Assembly (NCBI RefSeq): GCF_003952165.1 | Contig: NZ_RXFT01000002.1 | Coordinates: 548,938-612,937 of the forward strand | Source: Variovorax guangxiensis | GTDB lineage: Bacteria; Pseudomonadota; Gammaproteobacteria; Burkholderiales; Burkholderiaceae_C | Length of the DNA: 64,000 bases | Direction: 5' to 3' | Part shown: in pieces, positions 54,965 to 62,335 of the stretch | Numbering within the stretch: the stretch's first letter is position 1 | How the letters are laid out: each line of letters opens with the position of its first letter | Notes under the pieces: generated by a model | The model's database searches: none | Told to the model about the DNA's origin: nothing | What the model saw: the letters and a program-made list of their open reading frames with translations, nothing else | Program-made: the position numbers and the translations under genes

Positions 54965-55090
54965 CGGACAGCCGAACGCAGAAGTCGCGAAGGTTTCGCA
55001 GAAGTCGCGAAAGAAGACCATGAAAAGTTCATCCGATTCCCTCTGCGACTTCTGCGTAGTTTTTGTATTTCTTCTGCGTTCGGCTGTCCG
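54965..55090 (-). repeat. Family B nested inverted-repeat element, copy B2
   Basis: 126 bp. The 19-bp terminal inverted repeat is perfect (54965-54983 with 55072-55090; CGGACAGCCGAACGCAGAA). The inner arms GCAGAAGTCGC (54998-55008) and GCGACTTCTGC (55045-55055) pair, where B1 has GCAGAGGTCGC and GCGACCTCTGC. It follows the stop codon of the ligase gene. Confidence 0.87.
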
Positions 55091-55108
55091 AATTCGAGTG
55101 CATTCATC

Positions 55109-57064
55109 TCACGCCGCCTTTCCCAACGGCGCGAACCGCTTCGCCTCGACGATCTTCAGCGTCGCGCTCACCACGCCCGTGCGTCCGTCCTCGAACTTGA
55201 CCTGGGTCTCGATGAACTGCTCCTTCCTGCCGCCGTAGAGCGCGTCGACCAGCACCGCGTACTTGTCGGCGATGAAGCCCCGGCGCACCTTGCGCGTGCG
55301 GGTGAGCTCGTCGTCGTCGGGGTCGAGTTCCTTGTGCAGCACGAGGAAGCGCGCGATCTGCGTCTCGCCCATGCCGTCTTCGGCGGCGAGGTCGGCGTTC
55401 ACCTTGGCGATGCACTCGGCCACCAGCGCGAGCACGTCGGGCTTGCCGGCCAGGTCGACGTAGCCACCGTAGGCCAGGCCTCGGCGCTCGGCCCAGTTGC
55501 CGACGGCCTCGTAGTCGATGTTGATGGCGGCGCAGACCTCGTCGCGGCCGTTGCCGAAGCACACGGCTTCCTTGATCTGCGGGAAGAACTTGAGCTTGTT
55601 CTCGATGTAGTTGGGCGCGAACATCGCGCCGCCCACGAGGCGGCCCACGTCCTTGGCGCGGTCGATGATGCGCAGGTGGCCCTCGCTGTCGAGCACGCCC
55701 GCGTCGCCGGTGTGGAAGTAGCCGTTCGCGTCCAGCACCTCGGCGGTGGCGTCGGGGCGCTTGTAGTACTCCTTGAGCACCGACACGCCGCGCACCAGCA
55801 CCTCGCCGTCTTCGGCGATCTTCAGCTCGATGCCGGGCGCGGCCGTGCCCACGGTCTGCAGCTTGACCTTGCCGTCCTGCTGCAGGCACACGTAGGCGCA
55901 GGTCTCGGTCTGGCCGTAGAACTGCTTCAGGTTGACGCCGATGGAGCGGTAGAAGCGGAACAGGTCGGGCCCGATGGCCGCGCCCGCGGTGTATGCCACG
56001 CGGATGCGGCTCATGCCCAGCACGTTGCGCAGCGGGCCGTAGATCAGCAGGTCGCCCAGGCGATACATCAGGCGGTCGCCCATGCTCACCGGCGCGCCGT
56101 TGAGAATGTCGGCGCCCACGCGCTGCGCCAGCGCCATGAACTTCGCGTACAGCCAGCGCTTCGGAGCCGCCGCGTCTTCCATGCGGATCGACACGGCTGT
56201 CAGTAGCCCCTCGAAGGTGCGCGGCGGGCCGAAGTAGTAGCTCGGGCCGATCTCGCGCATGTCGTTCATCACCGTCTCGCTCGACTCGGGGCAGTTGAGC
56301 GTGAAGCCGCCCACCAGCCACTGCGCCACCGAGAACAGGTGGTCACCCACCCACGCCATCGGCAGGTAGCTCATGATGTTGTCGCCGGGGCCGAGCCTGT
56401 CGGTCTCCACGCCGCCGCGGCCCGCCGCGATGAAGCTCGCGTGCGTCTGGCACACGCCCTTGGGGCGGCCGGTGGTGCCGGAGGTGTAGAGGATCACGCC
56501 CACGTCCGTCGCTTCGCCGCTGGCCACCGCGCGGTCGTAGTAGCCGACGTTGGCCTTGTCGAACTCGCGGCCCAGCGCGCGCAGCTGCTCGTGGCTCATG
56601 AGCCCGGGCTGGTCGTAGTGGCGCAGGCCCTTGGGGTCGTCGTAGACGATGTAGCGGATGCCGGGCTGCTTGCCCTGCTGCATCTCGCGGCACTCGAGCA
56701 GCTTGTCGACCTGCTCCTGGTCTTCGACGATCACGAACTCGATGCCGGCGTCCTGCAGCATGAAGACCATCTCGCCGGCCACCGCGTCCTGGTACAGCGG
56801 CACCGGCACGCCGCGCAGGCTCTGCGCCGCGACCGCCGCCATGTACAGGTGGGGCCGGTTGGCGCCGACGATGGCCAGGTTGTCGAAGGGCCTGAAGCCC
56901 AGGCTCGCGAGGCCGCAGGCGGTCTCGCGCACTTCCTGCGCGACGGCGCTCCAGCTCCAGGTTTGCCAGATGCCGAGGTCCTTCTCGCGCATGGCTGGGG
57001 CCTCGGGCTGGGCCTCGGCGTGCGCGAGCAGCAGACGGGGAAAGGTGGGGGCGGGTGTTTGCAC
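55109..57064 (-). CDS. AMP-dependent acyl/aryl-CoA synthetase (long-chain type)
   Basis: 651 residues from GTG 57064. Adenylation motifs are ILYTSGTTGRPKGVCQTH (about 192), YFGPPRTFEGLLTAVSIRME, the FYGQTETCAYVC region (about 395), GYFHTGDAGVLDSEGHLRIIDRAKDVG (about 460) and a late KVRRGFIADKY lysine. The length and RAKD motif place it with long-chain-type acyl-CoA synthetases. It is the first gene of the transporter operon, so it probably activates the imported acid. The GTG start is inferred; the frame upstream overlaps the divergent regulator. Confidence 0.88.
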   Translation of the reverse strand: MQTPAPTFPRLLLAHAEAQPEAPAMREKDLGIWQTWSWSAVAQEVRETACGLASLGFRPFDNLAIVGANRPHLYMAAVAAQSLRGVPVPLYQDAVAGEMVFMLQDAGIEFVIVEDQEQVDKLLECREMQQGKQPGIRYIVYDDPKGLRHYDQPGLMSHEQLRALGREFDKANVGYYDRAVASGEATDVGVILYTSGTTGRPKGVCQTHASFIAAGRGGVETDRLGPGDNIMSYLPMAWVGDHLFSVAQWLVGGFTLNCPESSETVMNDMREIGPSYYFGPPRTFEGLLTAVSIRMEDAAAPKRWLYAKFMALAQRVGADILNGAPVSMGDRLMYRLGDLLIYGPLRNVLGMSRIRVAYTAGAAIGPDLFRFYRSIGVNLKQFYGQTETCAYVCLQQDGKVKLQTVGTAAPGIELKIAEDGEVLVRGVSVLKEYYKRPDATAEVLDANGYFHTGDAGVLDSEGHLRIIDRAKDVGRLVGGAMFAPNYIENKLKFFPQIKEAVCFGNGRDEVCAAINIDYEAVGNWAERRGLAYGGYVDLAGKPDVLALVAECIAKVNADLAAEDGMGETQIARFLVLHKELDPDDDELTRTRKVRRGFIADKYAVLVDALYGGRKEQFIETQVKFEDGRTGVVSATLKIVEAKRFAPLGKAA

Positions 57065-57099
57065 AGTGGCCGGATCGTAGGACTCACTTTGACGCCCGC

Positions 57100-57117
57100 T
57101 TGTCGTTCCAACGACAA
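57100..57117. promoter_or_regulatory. Perfect dyad between the ligase and Crp/Fnr genes (candidate operator)
   Basis: TTGTCGTT-CC-AACGACAA has perfect 8-bp arms. It lies 35 bp before the ligase GTG and 31 bp before the regulator ATG. Its length and spacing resemble Crp/Fnr-family sites (TTGNC-N6-GNCAA-like). Confidence 0.7.
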
Positions 57118-57148
57118 TCCTAGGGACACTACTCCCCGGAGTTTCCCG

Positions 57149-57928
57149 ATGCCTCATGGCCATCCCACCCACAGCGCGCTCGGCGGTTCGACCATCAGGG
57201 ACCGGGTGCGCGCAGCCAATGCGCAGGAACTGGAAGGCATTCCGTGGCTGCCCACGCTCACGCCCGCCGAGCGGCGCCGCGCCGAGGCCGCGCTGGTGGT
57301 CGGCGAGGCCGAGCCCGGCGACCTCGTCTGCCGTGTCGGGCGCTCGCCCACCTACTGGTTCGGCGTGGTCGAGGGGCTCCTGAAGATGAGCAACGACAAC
57401 GCCGACGGCGGCTCCGTCACCTACACCGGCGTGCCGCCCGGCGGCTGGTTCGGCGAAGGCACGGTGATGAAGCGCGAGCCCTACCGCTACAACATCCAGG
57501 CGCTGCGGCGCAGCCTCATCGCCGGCCTGCCCACCGACAGCTTTCACTGGCTGCTCGACCATTCCATCGGCTTCAACCGCTTCGTGATGAACCAGCTCAA
57601 CGAGCGGCTGGGCCAGTTCATCGCTGCGCTCGAGATCGACCGGCTCAACAACCCCGACGCGCGCGTGGCGCGCAACCTCGTGTCGCTGTTCAATCCGGTG
57701 CTTTACCCTGGCGTGGGCGAAGTGCTACGGATCACGCAGCAGGAACTGGCCTACCTGGTCGGCCTCTCGCGCCAGCGCGTGAACGAGGCGCTCAACGCGC
57801 TGTCGGCGCAGGGGCTGATCCGCGTGGAGTACGGCGGCCTGCGCGTGCTCGACCTGCCGGGCCTGCGCGCGACCGCGATGTCGAACAAGAAGAACCAGCC
57901 GGTGCCAACCCAGGCGGAAAAATCATGA
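57149..57928 (+). CDS. Crp/Fnr-family transcriptional regulator
   Basis: 259 residues. A cyclic-nucleotide-type beta-barrel (about 40-150, with GDLVCRVGRSPTYWFGVVEGLLKM and GGWFGEGTVMKREPYRYNIQAL) is followed by the dimer helix and a winged helix (EVLRITQQELAYLVGLSRQRVNEALNALSAQGLIRVEYGGLRVL). No cysteine cluster for an iron-sulfur sensor is present, and the sensed signal is unknown. It is divergent from the ligase-livGHM operon, with a perfect dyad between, and overlaps the next gene by 4 bp. Confidence 0.92.
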   Translation: MPHGHPTHSALGGSTIRDRVRAANAQELEGIPWLPTLTPAERRRAEAALVVGEAEPGDLVCRVGRSPTYWFGVVEGLLKMSNDNADGGSVTYTGVPPGGWFGEGTVMKREPYRYNIQALRRSLIAGLPTDSFHWLLDHSIGFNRFVMNQLNERLGQFIAALEIDRLNNPDARVARNLVSLFNPVLYPGVGEVLRITQQELAYLVGLSRQRVNEALNALSAQGLIRVEYGGLRVLDLPGLRATAMSNKKNQPVPTQAEKS

Positions 57929-58392
57929 CCAATCTCTCCGACAAGCTCCAGATCGTGCCCGCGAATGCCGAGGCCGCATTCATCCCGCCTCCGGAACCAC
58001 CCAAGGCCAAGCCCGAAAGCGCCGGCCCCACGCTGGAGGAAGTCATCGAGCGCAACGAGGCGCTCACCGAAAAGGTAGAAGCGCTCGACGCGGTGTTGGC
58101 AAAGCCGCTCGCCGAGATCCTAGCCGACCGCGAGAAGGCCGAGGAAGCCGCACTCGCCTGGGACCGTTTCGGCGCGATGTGGATGCTCTCGCAGCGCGCC
58201 ATGCGCCGCGTGGCGCTCGACCTCGCGGCGCAGCTCGGCGTGAGCGAGGAAGAGGTGGTGGCGCGCGCCATGGCCAATGCCAACGCGGTGCTCAACGGTG
58301 CGGACGAGGTCGATCTTGGCGGCACCATCGCGCCGGCGCAGATGCAGCACATTGCGCGGCATCGCAACTTCCTGAGGAAGCAGTTCCGCTAG
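57925..58392 (+). CDS. Conserved hypothetical protein, coiled-coil-rich
   Basis: 155 residues that I do not recognise. A proline-rich N-terminus (FIPPPEPPKAKPESAGPT) is followed by a heptad-like helix (LEEVIERNEALTEKVEALDAVLAKPLAEILADREKAEEAALAWDR) and a second helical part with QLGVSEEEVVARAMANANAV. There is no signal peptide. The ATG overlaps the stop of the Crp/Fnr gene (ATGA), so the two are translationally coupled and may act together. Confidence 0.75.
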   Translation: MTNLSDKLQIVPANAEAAFIPPPEPPKAKPESAGPTLEEVIERNEALTEKVEALDAVLAKPLAEILADREKAEEAALAWDRFGAMWMLSQRAMRRVALDLAAQLGVSEEEVVARAMANANAVLNGADEVDLGGTIAPAQMQHIARHRNFLRKQFR

Positions 58393-58407
58393 GGCCGCCT
58401 CCGGCTG

Positions 58408-59628
58408 TTATCGCGTCTTGGCGTGGATCATCCCGTCGGTCCACGTGTCTCGCATCTTCGCCAGCAGGTCTTTCGGAATCCGCTGGTCGCCGCGCGCCTC
58501 GTCCAGCGTCTTTCGCATGCCTTCGGCGATTCGCTCGAGAACGAGGGCGGGCTTGGCGACCCCGCATACCTTGCTGCCGAAAAGCAGCAGCTCCTCGGTC
58601 GTCGGATAGGCCCTGGTGTAGCCCTTGCCCGCGAAGAGCTTGAGCGCAAGCGTGCGGTCCTCCAGCTCGGGCCCGCCCTCGTAGCGCGTGTACCTGTAGA
58701 TCGCGGTGGTCACCACGTCGAACATGGGCGCGAGGCGGCAATCCGCCGTCGAGGTGTAGAGCAATCCGTAGTTCTTGAGGTGGCCGTCGCCGTTGCGCAC
58801 CATGATGCTGAAGGCGACCTGCTCGAAGAAGCGCGCCAGGTTCTCGCTGGGCAGCTGAAGGTACTGCATCAGCTCGGCGATGCGCTGGTAGCTGCCGTGG
58901 TACTTCCGATCGGACTGGATGTCGCGCACCCGGAGGTTCATCAACGCCGCGATGTCCTCGAACCCGATGCGCGAGCCGTCCGCCGCGATGTCGAACCTGT
59001 CGACCAGGAGCAGCTGTCCGTCGTCCGAGAGATCGAAGCCGGGTGTCTCGATGCCGGCGTGGCCGGCGGCCGTCAGGCACATGAACTCGTTGGCCGACAG
59101 GCCCGGATAGGAAGGCGCGGCGGCCTTCACGATGATCGTGGGCACGGGAAGGGTGACCCGGTCCGGCACCATGATCTTCGGCTGCATGCCCGCAATGCCG
59201 GCGCCCGTGCTCAGGTAGGCCCGCACCAGTTCGTCGAACACCTCGGGCGTGTAGCGGGTTTGCAGCAAGGTCTTGCGGTCGATGGTCCGAGGCGCCGCAA
59301 GCGGCTGCGCTCCCGGCAGCTGGAAGCCCAGCCGCCCGATGCCGTGGGAGCCGATCACCGCGAGCAGGTGCATCGGGGTGAGCTGCTGCTTGGGGAACAT
59401 CGCCCGCAGGCGCAGGTACAGGTCGCCCTCCGGCAGGTTCTGATCCATGACCGCGAAGAGGTCGCCGTCCTGGTATGTGGGCCGGGTCGGCGGCATGAGG
59501 AGCGCGACCGAGGGCTGGTCCGCACGGCCGTCGAGGTACCGGAACTCGTAGACGGAGTGCCTGAGCAACTGCCCGGCGGGCGCGCCGGCGATCTCGACGT
59601 CGAGCTGCCTGATCTTTTCAGGAAGCAT
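58408..59628 (-). CDS. hipA: HipA-family kinase toxin of a type II toxin-antitoxin system
   Basis: 406 residues. The kinase core is complete: IAGMQPKIMV (ATP loop, about 148), the catalytic VRNGDGHLKNYGLLY (N-x-D-x-H-x-K-N, about 278) and the metal-binding LAPMFDVV (about 300). HipA kinases phosphorylate an aminoacyl-tRNA synthetase in E. coli. The E. coli autophosphorylation serine (SVAGAQEK) corresponds to glycine here (GIAGMQPK). The start overlaps the hipB stop by 11 bp. Confidence 0.92.
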   Translation of the reverse strand: MLPEKIRQLDVEIAGAPAGQLLRHSVYEFRYLDGRADQPSVALLMPPTRPTYQDGDLFAVMDQNLPEGDLYLRLRAMFPKQQLTPMHLLAVIGSHGIGRLGFQLPGAQPLAAPRTIDRKTLLQTRYTPEVFDELVRAYLSTGAGIAGMQPKIMVPDRVTLPVPTIIVKAAAPSYPGLSANEFMCLTAAGHAGIETPGFDLSDDGQLLLVDRFDIAADGSRIGFEDIAALMNLRVRDIQSDRKYHGSYQRIAELMQYLQLPSENLARFFEQVAFSIMVRNGDGHLKNYGLLYTSTADCRLAPMFDVVTTAIYRYTRYEGGPELEDRTLALKLFAGKGYTRAYPTTEELLLFGSKVCGVAKPALVLERIAEGMRKTLDEARGDQRIPKDLLAKMRDTWTDGMIHAKTR

Positions 59629-59902
59629 CGTCGTCCTCGTCCTGTCCGAAGCGTTGCGTGACTTCCTCCAGCGTCGGCATGCCCAGGCGCTCCAGGCTGA
59701 TCGTGAGATCCATGGCGCGCAGGATGTCGAAAAGCGAGGCGAGGGTGACGTCTTCCCCTCGCTCCAGGCGGTAGAGAACGTTGCGCGCGCGGCCCGACCG
59801 TGAGGCGATGTCGGTCGCCTTCAGGCGGCCTTCTTTTCGCGCGCGCTTGATGGCTTGTCCAAGCTCGCCGGGGAGCCTGATTTTGTCCTTCATGCGCCAC
59901 AT
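59618..59902 (-). CDS. hipB: HipB-like antitoxin (XRE-type helix-turn-helix)
   Basis: 94 residues (91 if ATG 59893 is used). The helix-turn-helix is LGQAIKRARKEGRLKATDIASRSGRARNVLYRLERGEDVTLASLFDILRAM, followed by an acidic tail. HipB represses its operon and neutralises HipA. It precedes hipA as in known pairs. A dyad TTTGTC-N10-GACAAA lies 20 bp upstream and is a candidate operator. Confidence 0.88.
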   Translation of the reverse strand: MWRMKDKIRLPGELGQAIKRARKEGRLKATDIASRSGRARNVLYRLERGEDVTLASLFDILRAMDLTISLERLGMPTLEEVTQRFGQDEDDDAS

Positions 59903-59921
59903 TTTTGGGTTGAAAACGGAA

Positions 59922-59943
59922 TTTGTCTATTTTGAAGGACAAA
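59922..59943. promoter_or_regulatory. Dyad upstream of hipBA (candidate HipB operator)
   Basis: TTTGTC (59922-59927) and GACAAA (59938-59943) are inverted with a 10-bp spacer. A further TTTTGTCC half-site lies at 59881-59888 at the hipB start. The E. coli operator (TATCC-N8-GGATA) is different in sequence but similar in shape. Confidence 0.5.
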
Positions 59944-60066
59944 ACTCCATCTATCGCCGGTACGTTCAGGACTGGGTGCCGCGGCGACGGATTCAACCGT
60001 GGGCCCGATCGAAATTCATCGCATCGCCTAAGCTCGCGGTTTTCTTTCCGTCTCCACCGCAATCCC

Positions 60067-60831
60067 ATGTCTACCTCTCACCTCACCCTCATCACCGGCG
60101 CCTCGCGCGGCCTGGGCCTGGCCATGGCCGAGCAGCTGCTGCAGGCCGGCCACACGGTCGTCGGCATTTCGCGCAAGCAGTCGCCCGCGCTGGCCGAAGC
60201 GGCCAAGGCCGCCGGCGCCGAACTCACGCAATGGGAGCAGGACCTTTCCGACCCGGTGGCCGCAGCCGAGCGCCTCTCGGCCTGGCTCAAGACCGTCGAC
60301 GCGCAGCGCTTCGACAGCGTCACGCTCATCAACAACGCGGGCACCGTCGGCAACCCCGCGCCGCTGTCGCGCGCCGTGGAGGCCGAGCTGTCGCTGGCCC
60401 TGCGCATCGGCCTGGAAGCGCCGATGCTGCTGACGGCGGCGTTCCTCGGCGCCACGCGCGAATGGCGCGGCGCGCGCAAGGTGCTCAACATTTCCTCGGG
60501 TCTGGGCCGCAACGCCATGGGCAGCCAGGCGCCGTACTGCGCTGCGAAGGCCGGCATGGACCACTTCTCGCGCGCCGTGGCGCTGGAGGAGGCGAATGCG
60601 CCGAACGGCGCGCGCATCGTCTCGCTGGCGCCGGGCGTGATCGACACCGACATGCAGGTGCAGCTGCGCGGCGCCTCGGCCGAGAAGTTTCCGGACCGCA
60701 CGCGCTTCGAGAAGATGAAGAACGAAGGCATGCTCGACAGCCCCGCCACGGCCGCGGCCAAGGTGCTGAAGTACCTTGGCCGCGCGGACTTCGGCGCCAA
60801 GCCCGTGGCCGACGTGCGCGACCCCGACTGA
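60067..60831 (+). CDS. SDR-family NAD(P)-dependent oxidoreductase (sepiapterin-reductase-like)
   Basis: 254 residues. The cofactor motif ITGASRGLGLAMAEQLL starts near residue 9, the NNAG motif is in TLINNAGTVGNP near 88, and the catalytic Ser and YxxxK are in ISSGLGRN and APYCAAKAGMDHF near 140-165. The C-terminal half has EEANAPNGARIVSLAPGVIDTDMQ, closer to the sepiapterin-reductase branch than to FabG. Substrate unknown. It diverges from hipBA and is followed by a small gene 19 bp later. Confidence 0.9.
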   Translation: MSTSHLTLITGASRGLGLAMAEQLLQAGHTVVGISRKQSPALAEAAKAAGAELTQWEQDLSDPVAAAERLSAWLKTVDAQRFDSVTLINNAGTVGNPAPLSRAVEAELSLALRIGLEAPMLLTAAFLGATREWRGARKVLNISSGLGRNAMGSQAPYCAAKAGMDHFSRAVALEEANAPNGARIVSLAPGVIDTDMQVQLRGASAEKFPDRTRFEKMKNEGMLDSPATAAAKVLKYLGRADFGAKPVADVRDPD

Positions 60832-60850
60832 GCGGAAGGCGAGCGACCCC

Positions 60851-61108
60851 ATGGCAACGGCCCAGGCCATCGACACCGGCGAGTACAAGCTCTTTCCCTC
60901 GCCGCGCAACGTGCACCGCATCGTGTTCGAGCACCAGGTGTTCGTGCCGCACCCCTATGCGCTGATCGTGATGAACGAGTTCGGCTTCAAGGGGCGCTAC
61001 AGCCTGTTCTCGGCCTGCCGCATGAGCGACGGGAAGATGGGGCAGGTGGCGACGTTCGAGGACGCGGCGGATGTGGACGTCTTCAACAGGAAGTTCGTGC
61101 CTGACTGA
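60851..61108 (+). CDS. Small conserved-type hypothetical protein
   Basis: 85 residues that I do not recognise. It begins MATAQAIDTGEYKLFPSPRN and contains FVPHPYALIVMNEFGFKGRYSLFSACRMSDGKM. There is no signal peptide or membrane segment. ATG 60851 follows GGAAGGCGAG and lies 19 bp after the SDR gene, so it is probably cotranscribed with it. Element C2 follows 15 bp later. Confidence 0.65.
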   Translation: MATAQAIDTGEYKLFPSPRNVHRIVFEHQVFVPHPYALIVMNEFGFKGRYSLFSACRMSDGKMGQVATFEDAADVDVFNRKFVPD

Positions 61109-61122
61109 GTTCGGGCGTTGTT

Positions 61123-61233
61123 CCCTCTCCCCTTGGGGAGAGGGTTAGGGTGAGGGCGGCGGCTCAGGAAGATGCGCGACCTTCGCTACCGCCGTTACCC
61201 CCTCACCCCAGCCCTCTCCCCGAGGGGAGAGGG
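61123..61233. repeat. Family C paired palindromic repeat, copy C2
   Basis: Two units in inverted orientation: CCCTCTCCCC-TT-GGGGAGAGGG then TTAGGGTGAGGG (61123-61156), and CCCTCACCCC (61200) then CCCTCTCCCC-GA-GGGGAGAGGG (to 61233). It lies between two convergent genes and might serve as a terminator for both. Confidence 0.85.
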
Positions 61234-61264
61234 AGTAAAACCATCGGGGAGGCGCTGCTGTTTG

Positions 61265-62275
61265 CTACTGCATCGAGAACCTGTCGCGCTGCGCCTGCGC
61301 GCATTCGCCCATCACGTTCAGCGCACGCTCCACCGTCGGCGTGCCCATCACGAACGGGTTCGCCGCGCCCGCAGGCTGCTGGCGCAGCGCGGCCATCTTG
61401 GCCTGCGAACTGTCGACGTTCGAGTGGTTCGACAGCATCACGTCGATGTTCTGCGCCTTCACGATCGAATCCATGCGCTTCGTGGAGGCGATGTAGTTGT
61501 CCAGCCGCGGAATGTCCTTGCCGAAGTTGAAGCCCGTGCCGCCCCAGAGCATGGCGCGGTGCTTCCTGCCGTTCTCGCTGACGTCGAACACCGGCGAGAG
61601 CGTGCCCATGGTGTGGCCCGGCGTGAGGTAGAGCGTGACGGTGGTGTCGCCCAGCGTGACGCGGTCGCCGTCCTTCACCGAGATGTCCCGCTTCGGAGGC
61701 GCCCCCCAGATCGGCGTGGCGAATTCGAGCTTGGTCTCGGTCATCGTCCAGTCGGGCTCGCTCATCACCACGCGCGCGCGGTACTTCTGCGCGAGATACG
61801 GCGCGCCGCCGTAGTGGTCGCCGTGGCCGTGCGTGACGATCACGTACTTGATCTGCGCCGGGTCCAGGCCCAGCTTGCGCATGCCGCCTTCGATCAGCGC
61901 GGCGGCTTCCACCTGGTTGTTGAGCGCATCGATGAGGATGATGCCGTCCGAGGTCTTGATGGCCCAGGCGCTGACCCAGTCGGCGCCCACGAAGTAGAGG
62001 TTGTCGAAGGCCTTGGCGGGCGGCGGTGCCGGCCTGTTGATGAGCAGGGGCAGGCCCTTGTCGAGCTCTTCCTGCGGCGGCCGCGTGGCGGGGGCGGGCT
62101 TGCACAGCGAGAGCAGCTGCCCGAGGTCGGTGCCCGCGGCCTTCGTGGCTGCCGCGACGTGGGCGGCGACGGTGGCATCTGAAGGTTTCTGCGCGGCAGG
62201 CGTCTGCGCGCAGCCCTGGAAAAGGACGACGGCCGCCGCGAGGGCAGCCGTCTTCAGGGGAAGCGAAGGAACCAT
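61265..62275 (-). CDS. MBL-fold metallo-hydrolase (subclass B3 beta-lactamase-like)
   Basis: 336 residues from ATG 62275 (GGAGAC at good spacing; ATG 62287 is an alternative). The N-terminus has a lipobox-like LFQGCAQ, so it may be a periplasmic lipoprotein. The metal site is VTHGHGDHYGG (about 150), with the further histidine in LTPGHTMGTLS (about 215) and late SNHSNVD. The HxHxDH layout matches B3 enzymes and quorum-quenching or other MBL hydrolases. Whether it has beta-lactamase activity cannot be told. Confidence 0.88.
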   Translation of the reverse strand: MVPSLPLKTAALAAAVVLFQGCAQTPAAQKPSDATVAAHVAAATKAAGTDLGQLLSLCKPAPATRPPQEELDKGLPLLINRPAPPPAKAFDNLYFVGADWVSAWAIKTSDGIILIDALNNQVEAAALIEGGMRKLGLDPAQIKYVIVTHGHGDHYGGAPYLAQKYRARVVMSEPDWTMTETKLEFATPIWGAPPKRDISVKDGDRVTLGDTTVTLYLTPGHTMGTLSPVFDVSENGRKHRAMLWGGTGFNFGKDIPRLDNYIASTKRMDSIVKAQNIDVMLSNHSNVDSSQAKMAALRQQPAGAANPFVMGTPTVERALNVMGECAQAQRDRFSMQ

Positions 62276-62335
62276 CGGTGTCTCCATGCCGTCGTTGCGG
62301 CCTGTTCTGGAGACACCATTCTGCGACGCGAAGTC

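Noticed and set aside
52935..55090. Insertion sequence in the ABC-transporter operon
   Set aside because: Terminal inverted repeats exist but the elements are only 120-126 bp, hold no transposase and show no clear target duplication. They are listed as MITE-like repeats instead.
61265..62275. Calling the MBL-fold gene a true beta-lactamase (antibiotic resistance)
   Set aside because: The HxHxDH motif is shared by many MBL hydrolases. Nothing in the sequence alone shows beta-lactam hydrolysis.
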